Of a stretch of DNA of 25,535 bases, positions 15,275-23,976 are shown one piece after another. Each line of letters opens with the position of its first letter. The stretch's first letter is position 1. Where the stretch lies: NCBI GenBank assembly GCA_023418705.1, contig JAEZYZ010000225.1:1-25535 (forward strand), written 5' to 3'. The notes beneath the pieces are model-generated. The model saw only the letters and a list, made by a program, of their open reading frames with translations. It was not told where the DNA came from and did no database searches. The position numbers and the translations under genes are program-made. This stretch comes from Pseudomonadota bacterium. GTDB lineage: Bacteria > Myxococcota_A > Polyangia > Polyangiales > Polyangiaceae.

Positions 15275-17962
15275 ATGTCCAGCGTTCACCACCACACCCG
15301 CTGTCTCTGCTCCGGCAACACCGGCTTCGCCCCCAGCGGCACCGAGCCGAAGTACGAGCGCGCCCGCCCCTTTTCCATCGACCATCTCGGGCTGGATCTC
15401 CGCCTCGATATCGCTGGCAAGGCCGTCGCGGGCACCGCGAGCCTGGACATCACGCGGGTAGACCCCGGAGCGCGAAGGCTCGTGCTCGACGCCGTCGGCT
15501 TCGAAGACGTGCGCGTCCGCCTCGAGGTCGGCGGCCGCGCCCGCCCCACGCGCCACGTCTACGACGGCGACCGGATCGAAATCGAGCTGCCCGCACGGCT
15601 TCAGCGCGGCCGCGTGCACGTCAGCTACCGGGCGACGCCTCGCCGCGGTTTGTACTTCCTGGCGCCCGACGAGCACGTGCCCGATCGCCCGGAGCAGGTC
15701 TGGAGCCAATGTCAGGACGAGGACGCCCGCCACTGGTTTCCCTGCCACGACAAGCCGCACGCCAAGATGACGACGGAGCTCAAGGTGCAGGTGCCGCACG
15801 GCTTCACGGCCCTGTCCAACGGGGAGCTCGTCGCCCGCTCCACGCCAAAGTCGAAGCGATCGGCGTGGACGTTCCACTATGCGCTGAAGCAGCCGCATCC
15901 GAGCTACCTGGTCAGCCTGGTGGTGGGGCGCTTCAGCTGCCTGGAGGACGGCAGCGTCCCGAGGCGAGCGCCCCGCGGCGCGAAGGGGCCGAGCGGAGAC
16001 ATCCCCATCCGCTACTACGTGCCCGCCGGGCGCGAGGAAGACGGGCGGCGCAGCTTCGAGCAGACGCCCAAGATGATGGAGCTGTTTCAGCGGCTCACGG
16101 GCACGCCCTTTCCTTGGCCGAGCTACGCCCAGGTGGTCGTGAGCGACTTCGTCTTCGGCGGCATGGAGAACACGACGCTCACCACGATGTACGAGCACGT
16201 GCTGCTCGACGAGCGGGCTGCCTTGGACATCACCAGCCACGACCTGGTCGCTCACGAGCTGGCCCACCAATGGTTCGGCAACTACGTCACCTGCCGCGAC
16301 TGGTCGCACGCCTGGCTGAACGAGGGCTTCGCGACCTTCTTCGAGCACCTGGAGCGCGAGGCGCGCCTCGGGCGCGACGAGTACGACTACGGCATCCAGG
16401 CCGACTTCGACGCCTACCTCGCCGAAGCCAACGGGCGCTACCAGCGCCCGATCGTGTGCCGGACCTACAAGGAGCCGATCGAGCTGTTCGATCGGCACCT
16501 GTATGAAAAGGGCGGTCAGGTGCTGCACATGCTGCGGCGGCAGCTGGGCGACGAGACGTTCTTCCAAGGCGTCGCCGACTACCTGTCGACGCACGGCGGC
16601 GGCATCGTCGAGACCTCGGATTTGCAACGGGCGCTGGAGCGGGTGAGTGGTCGCTCGCTCGACCGCTTCTTCGACCAGTGGCTGTTTCACCCCGGTCACC
16701 CGGTGCTGAAGGTCCAGGTCGCCCACGCTGGCCGCCAGCTCGAGGTCTCGATCCAGCAGACGCAGAAGCCGGATCGCGCGCCGATCTTCGCGTTCGACGC
16801 CGAGGTCGCCGTCTCGGTCCGCGGCAAGGTGCAGCGCTACAAGAAGCTCGTCACGACCAACAAGGACGCCCTCGTGATCCCGTGCCCGGAGCGACCGGAT
16901 TGGGTGGTCTTCGATCCGGATCAGGCGGTGCGCGCCGAGCTGACCCTCGAAGCTCCGGGGGATCTCCTGCGCCAGCAGCTCGCCCACGCGCCCAGCGCGC
17001 ATGGGCGCTGGAGCGCCGCCGTGGCGCTCGGCCGCAGAAGCGACGCCCCCACCATCGCGGCCTTGTCCCGCAGCTTGAAGGACTCGAAGGAGGCCTGGAT
17101 GGTGCGCGTGGAGGCCGCGCGAGCGCTCGGCAAGGTGCGCGGGGAGCAAAGCCTCGCAGCGCTCCGCGAGGGCGCGGCGGCGGACCACCCGAAGGTCCGC
17201 CGCGCCGTGGTCGATGCGCTCGGCGCCTTCCGCACCGAGGCGGCCGCCGCCGTGCTGCGGGACGCCGCGCTGTCCGACCCGAGCTACTTGGTCGCCGCTG
17301 CGGCGGCGCGGGGCCTCGGTCGGACGCGGCTGCCGATCGCGCTCGAACCGCTCACGGCCTTGCTCGATCGCGGCTCCTGGGCGGACGTCGTGCGGGTGCA
17401 CGCGCTCGAAGGGCTCGCCGAGCTCGGCGACGACTCGACGATCGCCGCGGTGACCGAGCGCACCCGCTACGGGGTGCCCACGCGGGTGCGCCGCGCGGCC
17501 TTGTTGGCGCTCGCCGAGCTCGACCCCGGCCCCAAGACGCGCCGGCTCTTGGAGGACCACCTCGACGACGCCGACCCGTTCGTGCGCACCGACGCGATCG
17601 CCGCGCTGTCGGCCCTTGGAGATCCCAAGAGCCGAGGTGCTCTGCGGCGGCGCCTCGAGCGCGAGCTGGACGGCAGGGTCGGCCGCCGCTTACGCGAGGC
17701 GCTCCAGTCGCTGTCGGACGGCGGGAACAAGGACAAGAAACGGCTCGGCGCCGAGCTGGAGCAGGTGCGCGCCGAGCTGGCCGAGCTGCGCGTCCGGTTG
17801 TCGAAGCTCGAGGGCGCCAAGACGAGCGGGCGGGCGGCGACGGCGAGCGGCGCTCCGAAGCGCGGCAAGCGCAGCACCTCCAGGCCCTCGGTCACGGCTG
17901 CCCCCAGTCGGGGGCGGCGCAGCAGGAGCAAGCTCGATGAGCGGGGACCCGGTCGGCGTTGA
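15275..17962 (+). CDS. M1 family zinc aminopeptidase with HEAT-like repeats and C-terminal coiled coil
   Basis: 895 residues. The N-terminal beta domain has WSQCQDEDARHWFPCHDKP, a region that shapes the substrate site in this family. Catalytic features: GGMEN (295-299, N-terminal amine recognition), HELAHQWFG with H327, E328 and H331, the third zinc ligand E350 in WLNEGFATFFE, and YEKGGQVLHML with the likely catalytic Tyr. Residues about 570-815 are HEAT-like helical repeats (for example WMVRVEAARALGKV, VRRAVVDALGAF, VRTDAIAALSALGD) in place of the classic ERAP1-type C-terminal domain. Then comes a short coiled coil (LGAELEQVRAELAELRVRLSKLEG) and a basic tail. No signal peptide is seen, so it is likely cytoplasmic peptide turnover. 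The 3' end overlaps the next gene by 26 bp. Confidence 0.93.
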   Translation: MSSVHHHTRCLCSGNTGFAPSGTEPKYERARPFSIDHLGLDLRLDIAGKAVAGTASLDITRVDPGARRLVLDAVGFEDVRVRLEVGGRARPTRHVYDGDRIEIELPARLQRGRVHVSYRATPRRGLYFLAPDEHVPDRPEQVWSQCQDEDARHWFPCHDKPHAKMTTELKVQVPHGFTALSNGELVARSTPKSKRSAWTFHYALKQPHPSYLVSLVVGRFSCLEDGSVPRRAPRGAKGPSGDIPIRYYVPAGREEDGRRSFEQTPKMMELFQRLTGTPFPWPSYAQVVVSDFVFGGMENTTLTTMYEHVLLDERAALDITSHDLVAHELAHQWFGNYVTCRDWSHAWLNEGFATFFEHLEREARLGRDEYDYGIQADFDAYLAEANGRYQRPIVCRTYKEPIELFDRHLYEKGGQVLHMLRRQLGDETFFQGVADYLSTHGGGIVETSDLQRALERVSGRSLDRFFDQWLFHPGHPVLKVQVAHAGRQLEVSIQQTQKPDRAPIFAFDAEVAVSVRGKVQRYKKLVTTNKDALVIPCPERPDWVVFDPDQAVRAELTLEAPGDLLRQQLAHAPSAHGRWSAAVALGRRSDAPTIAALSRSLKDSKEAWMVRVEAARALGKVRGEQSLAALREGAAADHPKVRRAVVDALGAFRTEAAAAVLRDAALSDPSYLVAAAAARGLGRTRLPIALEPLTALLDRGSWADVVRVHALEGLAELGDDSTIAAVTERTRYGVPTRVRRAALLALAELDPGPKTRRLLEDHLDDADPFVRTDAIAALSALGDPKSRGALRRRLERELDGRVGRRLREALQSLSDGGNKDKKRLGAELEQVRAELAELRVRLSKLEGAKTSGRAATASGAPKRGKRSTSRPSVTAAPSRGRRSRSKLDERGPGRR

Positions 17963-18722
17963 GCGGCGCGGCGCGATCGCGATCGTGACGCTCGATCGCC
18001 CCGAGCGCCGCAACGCGCTCTCGCGCGACCTGTTGCTCCGCTTCGGAGGCATCGGCCGGGAGCTGGCGGGCGACTCGGCGCTGCGGGCCGTCGTCATCAC
18101 CGGCGCCGGGGATCGCGCGTTCTGCGCGGGCGCGGATCTCAAGGAACGCGCCGGCATGAGCGACGACGCCGTGCGCGAACAGCTTGGGCTGTACCGGAGC
18201 GAGCTCGGCTGGCTCTCCACGCTTCCCGTCCCCACGATCGCCGCCATCAACGGCGCGGCGCTCGGCGGCGGCCTCGAGCTCGCGTTGGCCTGCGATCTGC
18301 GCGTGGCCGCTCCGCAGGCCGAGCTGGGTCTGCCCGAGACACGCCTGGCGATCATCCCGGGCGCCGGCGGCACGCAGCGGCTGCCGCGGCTGATCGGCGA
18401 AGCCCGCGCCAAGGAGCTGATCTTGCTGGGGCGGCGGGTCACGGCCGCCGAAGCGCTGGCGATCGGGCTGGTCAACCGCGTGTCCCCGGCCGATCGAGAG
18501 GTGGTCGCGGACACGCTGCAGTGGATCGAGCCGATCGCGGAGGGCGCACCGCTGGCGCAAGCGAGCGCGTTGCGGGCCATCCGCGATGGGATGTCGCTGC
18601 CGCTCGACGCGGGGCTCGACCTCGAGCGCGCCCTGTATGACCGCGTGCTCGAGAGCGCCGACCGCAAGGAAGCGCTCGCGGCGCTGGCGGAGAAGCGCAA
18701 GCCGCGCTTTCGCGGCGCCTGA
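17937..18722 (+). CDS. enoyl-CoA hydratase/isomerase family protein, AUH/LiuC-like
   Basis: 261 residues, standard crotonase size. ATG 17937 has AGGAG 8 nt upstream, inside the end of the aminopeptidase gene, pointing to translational coupling. The CoA and oxyanion-hole segments are FCAGADLKE and NGAALGGGLELALACD. Both catalytic glutamates of hydratases are in place, in GGGLELA and in LGLPETRLAIIPGAGGTQRLPR. The run LPETRLAIIPGAGGTQRLPR with AKELI resembles AUH-type methylglutaconyl-CoA hydratases (LiuC of leucine breakdown), which myxobacteria use in isovaleryl-CoA metabolism; short-chain enoyl-CoA hydratase is the other main reading. No other liu gene is next to it. Confidence 0.9.
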   Translation: MSGDPVGVERRGAIAIVTLDRPERRNALSRDLLLRFGGIGRELAGDSALRAVVITGAGDRAFCAGADLKERAGMSDDAVREQLGLYRSELGWLSTLPVPTIAAINGAALGGGLELALACDLRVAAPQAELGLPETRLAIIPGAGGTQRLPRLIGEARAKELILLGRRVTAAEALAIGLVNRVSPADREVVADTLQWIEPIAEGAPLAQASALRAIRDGMSLPLDAGLDLERALYDRVLESADRKEALAALAEKRKPRFRGA

Positions 18723-18728
18723 ACGCCC

Positions 18729-18744
18729 CCCCTCGCGTGAGGGG
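18729..18744. terminator. short hairpin between convergent enoyl-CoA hydratase and kinase genes
   Basis: CCCCTC (18729-18734), loop GCGT, GAGGGG (18739-18744), within the 32-bp gap. No T-run follows on either strand, so terminator function is only likely by position. Confidence 0.4.
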
Positions 18745-18754
18745 CGCCGGTCGT

Positions 18755-21340
18755 TCACGGGGCCAACGTGACCTCGTCCGAGCGCTGGAGGACCGACCGA
18801 ACCTGCTCGAAGCGCGTTCGCAAGCGCGCCACGTGCCGCTCGGCGTCGGCGGGGGTGTCTTCGATTGCGGCGCAGATCTGCGCCATGGCGGGCACACCCA
18901 CCGCGCGGCAGCCGCCCTTCAGCTTGTGGGCCGCGGCCTTGAGACGGCGGGTGTCGCCCGCCGCGAGCGCAGCCGCGATGGCGTCGATTTGCCCCGGGAC
19001 GTGCTCGATGAAGGTGCGCACGACCGCGGGGCTACGCTCGACCCCGGCCGCCAGCAGCGGGGCGTCCGCGCCCGCCGGGGTCCCCGCCGGGACGTCCGCC
19101 AGCCACCGTCGCAGCGCCGCCTGGAGCGCTCGCTTGCTGAGCGGCTTGGTCAGGTAGTCGTTCATGCCGGCGGCGAAGGCCTTCTCCCGCTCGCCGACCA
19201 GCGCGTGCGCGGTCACGGCGATCACGATCGCCGGCGCGCGCCCGCTCTCTTGCTCGAGCCGCCGAAGCTCCGAGGTGGCGCGGTAGCCGTCGAGCGTCGG
19301 CATCTGACAATCCATCAGCACCAGCGGGTAGTGTCGCTGCGCCAAGGCGGCGAGGGCTTGCCGGCCGTCGGCGACGATGTCCGCCGCGTAGCCGAGCTCG
19401 GCCAGCATCTCGGAGACGACCTCTTGATTGATCGGGTTGTCCTCGGCCACCAGAAGACGCGGCTCGTCCTCGGGGCTGGCCCGCTCGGGGTCGGCGACGG
19501 GGCCGGCCAACGCTCGCAGACCGAGCAGCTGCTCGACCGTGGACCGGAGCACCTGCTGGCCGACAGGCTTGGTCAGATAGCTGTCGACGAGCCCCCGCTC
19601 GATCGCAGCGGGTCGATCGAACATCGAGCTCAGCATCAAGAGCGGCGTCTTCGAGAGCGCCGGCTCGTCCCGCAGGCGGCGCGCCAGCTCGATCCCGTCC
19701 ATCTCTGGCATGTGCATGTCGACGATCGCCAGGTGGAACGGCTTGCCCGCCTGCGCTGCCTGCCGCAACGCCTCGAGCGCAGCGGCGCCGCGCTCCACGA
19801 CGCTGACCTGAACGCCCCAGCTCGATAGCTGCTCCTGCAGGATGAGCCGATTCGTCTCGTTGTCGTCGACGACCAGCACGCGGTGATTCTTGATTTCGAT
19901 GCTCGGCCGGCTCGACGTGCGATCGAGGGTCGCCGGCAAGAGCGGCACGGTAAAGTAGAAGGTGCTCCCGTGCCCGAGCGCGCTTTGAAATCCGATCGAC
20001 CCGCCCATCGCCTCCACCAGCCGCTTGCTGATGGCGAGCCCCAAGCCCGTTCCCCCGTGCCGGCGGGTGAGCGATCCGTCCACCTGTGAGAACGCGCGAA
20101 ACAGCCGGGGCTGCTCCTCGAGCGCGATGCCGATGCCGGTGTCGCTCACCTCGAAGCGGACCTCGACGCGGCCGTCCGAGCGCTTGCCGGCGAGCTTGGC
20201 CCGCACCACGACCTCTCCCTGCTCGGTGAACTTGACGGCGTTGCCCGCCAGGTTGGTCAAGACCTGGCGGAGGCGATCCGGATCGCAGACGACCCCGTCG
20301 GGGACGTCCGGATCGACGTGACACAAAAGCTCGACGTCTTTGGCTTGGGCCTGCACGCCGAGCAACTCCGCCGTCTCCTCGATCAAGCGCCGCGGGCTCG
20401 CCGCGACCGCTCGGAACTCGAGCTTGCCGGCCTCCACCTTCGAGAAGTCCAGGATATCGTTGAGCACCGTGAGCAGCGCGCCCGCCGCCGACCGCACCGT
20501 CTGCACGAAGCGGCGCTGCCGAGCGTCGAGGGCCGTCCCGAGCAAGAGCTCCGTCATACCGAGGACGCCGTTCATGGGCGTGCGGAGCTCGTGGCTCATG
20601 TTGGCCAAGAACTCGCTCTTGAGCCGCGTGGCCTCCAGCGCCTCCTGCGTCTTCTTCTCGAGCCGCGTGAAGGCGGACTGCGTCATCGTCACCAGCGGGC
20701 CAAGATAGAAGCCCACGAAGAACGCGGCGGCCAGCAGCGCCGCCGCGCAGCCGATCACCGCCGTCAACAGGATCTGTGCCTTGAGCTCGGCGCCGGCGGT
20801 GAGCTGATGGGTGGAGACCGCCAGGGCGACACGGCCGACGGTCGCCCCCTCCACCTTCGACTCGGCGTGGGCAACGATGTAGTCGCCGATCCTGCGCGCT
20901 TGACCGGGCCTGCCGGCGAACAGCTCCTCCGGAGACTCCGGCAGCTGGCCGTGGAGGCTCAGGAGCTTGCCGCGCGCGTCCGCGACCGCGATCGTCAGGA
21001 TGTCAGGGTCCTTCGCGTAGTCGACGTACGCCTTTTGGATCAGCTCGGAGTCGCTGATCAGGATGCCGAGCTCGGCGGACTGCGCGAGCTCGCCGACCCC
21101 GCGCTCCGCTTTCCAGCGCAGGCTGTGTTCGATGGAGGGCGAGAGCTCGCCGAAGATCTGCGACACGAGCACGAAAACCAACCCGCACAGGGCGACGATC
21201 ACGGCCCCCACGAACCCCATGAACGCGACCTTCAACCGGGTCATCGACAGCAGGCGCTGTCGGGCCTTCTCCGGGATCCGCTCTTCCGTCCCGAACGTTT
21301 CACGCTCCTCCCCACCACCGCCGGGACCTCCCGCGCTCAT
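18755..21340 (-). CDS. hybrid sensor histidine kinase (HisKA, HATPase, REC, REC, HPt)
   Basis: 861 residues. TM1 at about 37-62, a periplasmic sensor of some 120 residues, TM2 at about 188-213, then HisKA with FLANMSHELRTPMNG (phospho-acceptor H250), the ATPase domain with NAVKF, DTGIGI and HGGTGLGL, receiver 1 (acceptor D541 in IVDMHMP), receiver 2 (D677 in LMDCQMP) and an HPt domain (H805 in AAHKLKGG). All phosphorelay residues are present, so a full His-Asp-His relay is possible inside one protein; the final response regulator must be elsewhere, as none is adjacent. The sensor part looks like an extracytoplasmic PAS/Cache-type or unclassified fold. The start overlaps the PstS-like gene stop as ATGA (21337-21340), so the two are translationally coupled. 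Confidence 0.94.
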   Translation of the reverse strand: MSAGGPGGGGEERETFGTEERIPEKARQRLLSMTRLKVAFMGFVGAVIVALCGLVFVLVSQIFGELSPSIEHSLRWKAERGVGELAQSAELGILISDSELIQKAYVDYAKDPDILTIAVADARGKLLSLHGQLPESPEELFAGRPGQARRIGDYIVAHAESKVEGATVGRVALAVSTHQLTAGAELKAQILLTAVIGCAAALLAAAFFVGFYLGPLVTMTQSAFTRLEKKTQEALEATRLKSEFLANMSHELRTPMNGVLGMTELLLGTALDARQRRFVQTVRSAAGALLTVLNDILDFSKVEAGKLEFRAVAASPRRLIEETAELLGVQAQAKDVELLCHVDPDVPDGVVCDPDRLRQVLTNLAGNAVKFTEQGEVVVRAKLAGKRSDGRVEVRFEVSDTGIGIALEEQPRLFRAFSQVDGSLTRRHGGTGLGLAISKRLVEAMGGSIGFQSALGHGSTFYFTVPLLPATLDRTSSRPSIEIKNHRVLVVDDNETNRLILQEQLSSWGVQVSVVERGAAALEALRQAAQAGKPFHLAIVDMHMPEMDGIELARRLRDEPALSKTPLLMLSSMFDRPAAIERGLVDSYLTKPVGQQVLRSTVEQLLGLRALAGPVADPERASPEDEPRLLVAEDNPINQEVVSEMLAELGYAADIVADGRQALAALAQRHYPLVLMDCQMPTLDGYRATSELRRLEQESGRAPAIVIAVTAHALVGEREKAFAAGMNDYLTKPLSKRALQAALRRWLADVPAGTPAGADAPLLAAGVERSPAVVRTFIEHVPGQIDAIAAALAAGDTRRLKAAAHKLKGGCRAVGVPAMAQICAAIEDTPADAERHVARLRTRFEQVRSVLQRSDEVTLAP

Positions 21341-21849
21341 GGCGGCTCGACCCTCCCCTCCCGCACCACGGCGACCACCTTCACGCGGGCGTCCTTCGCC
21401 AGAGGTCGCGGCACGTAGCCGATCGCGTCCTCCAACTTCTCCACCACCCGCAGCATGATGGAGGCGTCGGGGACCTGGCGGGGCGGCGGCTCACCCCCTC
21501 GGATCTTGCGGTCTACCCAGAATCGGCTCACCTCTTCCGGCGTCATGTCGAGCACCGCGCGGTCGAAGCGCACCCGCTCGTCCGTACGCGCGGGGAGGTT
21601 GAACGGAGCCACCGCGCCGCCGGAGCTCCAGCGGCGCCGGCTGGTGGTGAAGATGGCGCGGAGCTCGGCGGGTGCCAGCTCCGCTGCCGGGTTCTTCGGA
21701 TGGACGATCACGACGAGCTCCGCGGTGTCTGCCGTGGCGCGTGGGGCGCTGGCGATCAGAAGGACCCATGCAGCAAACAGGGCGACGAGCCAGCGCGGCG
21801 GCGCTGGGCCCCGCGCGGACGTGATGGACGGGCCGTTCGGGGAAGCCAT
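21337..21849 (-). CDS. small PstS-like periplasmic substrate-binding protein
   Basis: 170 residues with a signal peptide (WLVALFAAWVLLIASAPRATAD, about 20-41). The mature part opens LVVIVHPKNPAAELAPAELRAIFTTSRRRW, typical of short PstS-like proteins; it continues with RVRFDRAVLDMTPEEVSRFWVDRKIRGG and ends DAIGYVPRPLAKDARVKVV. It is about half the length of a full PstS. Such half-size proteins commonly accompany two-component sensors rather than ABC transporters, and no transporter gene is here. The 4-bp overlap with the hybrid kinase supports a role as its ligand-sensing partner. Its ligand may be phosphate or another anion; this is inference. No clear Shine-Dalgarno sequence precedes ATG 21849. 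Confidence 0.82.
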   Translation of the reverse strand: MASPNGPSITSARGPAPPRWLVALFAAWVLLIASAPRATADTAELVVIVHPKNPAAELAPAELRAIFTTSRRRWSSGGAVAPFNLPARTDERVRFDRAVLDMTPEEVSRFWVDRKIRGGEPPPRQVPDASIMLRVVEKLEDAIGYVPRPLAKDARVKVVAVVREGRVEPP

Positions 21850-21922
21850 TCACGCCCACTTCGACGCAGACGAGCTCACCGGTGACCCCATGGGCGCGGC
21901 GGGGTGACCGGCTGTCCGCTGC

Positions 21923-21952
21923 TCATGCAGCTCACGTGCCCGATTTGCATGA
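21923..21952. promoter_or_regulatory. inverted repeat TCATGCA-n16-TGCATGA upstream of the PstS-like/kinase operon
   Basis: Exact 7-bp arms at 21923-21929 and 21946-21952, about 75 bp upstream of ATG 21849. This could be a regulator site. The rest of this 168-bp gap contains a Shine-Dalgarno-like AAGGAGG (- strand, near 21990) with no convincing ORF behind it. Confidence 0.3.
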
Positions 21953-22017
21953 TGGTCCAGGCACAAGCAACGGCAGCGCGGGTTCCTCCTTAAGGTCGCG
22001 CGCCGCCCCAGGGAGCG

Positions 22018-22758
22018 TCACTGAAACTTCGCCGGTGGCTGCACGATCGGCTGAGGCTTGCCCCCGCGGTCGACGATCATCTTCAGCTCGAAAAAGTGCT
22101 GCACCGGCCGTTGAGACGCCTCGTCGTCGCCGAGCCCCCACAAGCCCACCTCGAGCGACAGCGATTGACCGGCGGTCAGCGGGGCCTGGCCCGTGGTCCC
22201 TGGGAAATCACGGCTGAGCTCGAGCGGCTCTCCGTCGGTGATGGTCGAAAAGGCGCGGCCTTGCCGCTCGTCACCGAAACGCCGACGCTCGCCCTTGTGC
22301 TCGATCGTACCGGCGAAGGCGAGCGGTCCCGCTTCGGGGCTGAGCAGCACGTGATCCCCGCCGTCCTTGGACGCCGCCGTAGCGGTCACGCGGACGCCCC
22401 ACCCCCGCCCCTGGCGCTTCGGACTGGCGTTGACCAGAAACCGCACCCCGGCGACGTCGATCTGCAGCCCCTTGGACGTGACCACGTAGCGCAGCTCCCT
22501 GGCGGCCTGGTCCGGCGGGGCGGCGCCGGTCGGATCCTCCTCCGCCGCGTCTCCCGGCGACGGCGCGTCGGCGATCGCATCGAAGTCGGTCTCCTCGATC
22601 GAGCCCTCCGGCTCGACCGGAGCGCTCTCGGTCTCGACCGTTGGCGGTGGCTCGGCGGCCACGGGCGCGGGAGCCGGCGCGGCGCTCCCCGCGGACCCGG
22701 CGCAGGAGCTCATCAGGACGAGACCGGGGAGGCAGGCACCACGTAGCAGGCGCTTCAT
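22018..22758 (-). CDS. lipoprotein of unknown function (246 aa)
   Basis: The N-terminus MKRLLRGACLPGLVLMSSC is a lipoprotein signal with the lipobox ending at Cys19. Residues about 20-85 are an Ala/Pro/Glu-rich linker with acidic patches. The mature domain (about 88-235) is beta-rich: RELRYVVTSKGLQIDVAGVRFLVNASPKR, then a set of short strands ending in FFELKMIV. No catalytic motif is visible and I do not recognise the family; a small beta-sandwich on the outer membrane is a reasonable guess. It follows the M20 gene by 33 bp on the same strand but has its own -10-like hexamer. Confidence 0.78.
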   Translation of the reverse strand: MKRLLRGACLPGLVLMSSCAGSAGSAAPAPAPVAAEPPPTVETESAPVEPEGSIEETDFDAIADAPSPGDAAEEDPTGAAPPDQAARELRYVVTSKGLQIDVAGVRFLVNASPKRQGRGWGVRVTATAASKDGGDHVLLSPEAGPLAFAGTIEHKGERRRFGDERQGRAFSTITDGEPLELSRDFPGTTGQAPLTAGQSLSLEVGLWGLGDDEASQRPVQHFFELKMIVDRGGKPQPIVQPPAKFQ

Positions 22759-22765
22759 GGCCGCG

Positions 22766-22771
22766 AGCTTA
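22766..22771 (-). promoter_or_regulatory. putative -10 hexamer of a leaderless lipoprotein transcript
   Basis: TAAGCT on the - strand ends 7 nt before ATG 22758; no ribosome site is present. Confidence 0.4.
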
Positions 22772-22791
22772 CTTTTGCCGACGGTGGTCCG

Positions 22792-23973
22792 TCAAAGCGT
22801 GGCACCGCGCGCGGCGGCGTGTTCGGCCTTGGCGGCGGCGAGCAGCTCGCCGTCGTGGATCAGCTCAGCCGCCGTGCGCGCCAGGGCCTTGGCGGCGATG
22901 GCCATCGTCTGCAGCCCGCGCGGGCTGATCGCGGCGGTGGCGAAGGCGTGCTGGTGGCACATCGCCTCCCCGGGTTCGCAGATCGCGAGCCAGGGGTGGA
23001 TCGAGGGCAGCGCGTGGCTGACGTCTCCCATGTCGGTCGAACCGGCCCCCACCGTGGCGTCGCCAACCAGGGCGGGGCGCCCGAGGTCGCTCAGCGCGGC
23101 GCCGAAACGCTGAGCGATCGTCATGTTGTTGTTCATCTCTCTGTAGCCCGCGCGCACCGACAAACTCACTTCGACGCCGGTGGCCATGGCGGCGCCACGC
23201 GCGCAGCGCTCGACGATCGCGCGGACCCGGTCGAGCTCGCTCGAGGTCGGCGCCCGGACGGAGAACTCCGCCGCCGCGCGCTCGGGGATGACGTTCACGG
23301 CCTGCCCTCCGTCGACCACGATGCCGTGCACCCGGACACCGTCGCGGAAGTGGACGCGCTGCGCGTCGATCAACCGAAACGTCTCCAGACATGCGGTCAG
23401 GGCGCTCCGCCCATCCCACGGCGCGATCGCCGCATGCGACGGCGCACCGGCGAACCGCATGCGGATCCAGCTGCTGGCCAGCGCGGGGTGGGCGAGCAAA
23501 TCTCGATCGAACGGGTGGAACATGAGCGCGGCGTCGAGCCCCTCGAAGGCCCCCGCCTCGAGCAGGCGGATCTTGCCTCCTCCTCCCTCCTCGGCTGGGG
23601 TCCCGAAGAGCTCCACCCGACCCGGCAGCTCGGGCAGCGCGGCGAGCGCGACGAACGCGCCCACGGCGCCCGCGGCGATCAGGTTGTGCCCGCAGGCGTG
23701 CCCGATTTCGGGCAGCGCGTCGTATTCGGCAAAGATGGCGACCCGCGCGGCGCCAGCGCCGCCGGTGTGCGCCCGCAGGGCGGTGGGCAAGCCACCCACC
23801 CCGCGCTCGACCGCGACACCGCCCCACTTCTCGACGAACTCGGCGACCCACGCGGCGGCCTGATGCTCCTCGAAACGCAGCTCCGGATGCTCGTGGATGC
23901 GCCGGGCGAGCTGCTCGAGCTCGGGCAAGAGCTCGTCTATCCGGCGGTCGATGGCGCTGCAGTCCGGTTTCAC
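22792..23973 (-). CDS. M20 family metallohydrolase (M20D-like amidohydrolase)
   Basis: 393 residues from GTG 23973; the open frame continues upstream through the apbE antisense strand and is not coding there. Visible family parts: ARRIHEHPELRFEE (24-36), FAEYDALPEIGHACGHN with metal ligands C94 and H96, TPAEEGGGG (catalytic/ligand glutamates 128-129), MFHP (H153), a dimerisation insert with FAGAPSHAAIAPWDGRSAL, and the C-terminal CHQHAFA. This is the M20D/ACY1L2-like group, which hydrolyses N-acyl or aminobenzoyl-glutamate type amides and some dipeptides; the substrate is unknown. No signal peptide is seen, so it should be cytoplasmic. Confidence 0.9.
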   Translation of the reverse strand: MKPDCSAIDRRIDELLPELEQLARRIHEHPELRFEEHQAAAWVAEFVEKWGGVAVERGVGGLPTALRAHTGGAGAARVAIFAEYDALPEIGHACGHNLIAAGAVGAFVALAALPELPGRVELFGTPAEEGGGGKIRLLEAGAFEGLDAALMFHPFDRDLLAHPALASSWIRMRFAGAPSHAAIAPWDGRSALTACLETFRLIDAQRVHFRDGVRVHGIVVDGGQAVNVIPERAAAEFSVRAPTSSELDRVRAIVERCARGAAMATGVEVSLSVRAGYREMNNNMTIAQRFGAALSDLGRPALVGDATVGAGSTDMGDVSHALPSIHPWLAICEPGEAMCHQHAFATAAISPRGLQTMAIAAKALARTAAELIHDGELLAAAKAEHAAARGATL

Positions 23974-23976
23974 CGC

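Noticed and set aside
15020..17560. 846-residue - strand frame opposite the aminopeptidase
   Set aside because: High-GC shadow without motifs; the + strand has an intact M1 catalytic site.
21932..22141. 69-residue - strand frame between the lipoprotein and PstS-like genes, with an AAGGAGG inside
   Set aside because: It overlaps the lipoprotein coding end in another frame, and no start codon lies at a useful distance after the AAGGAGG.
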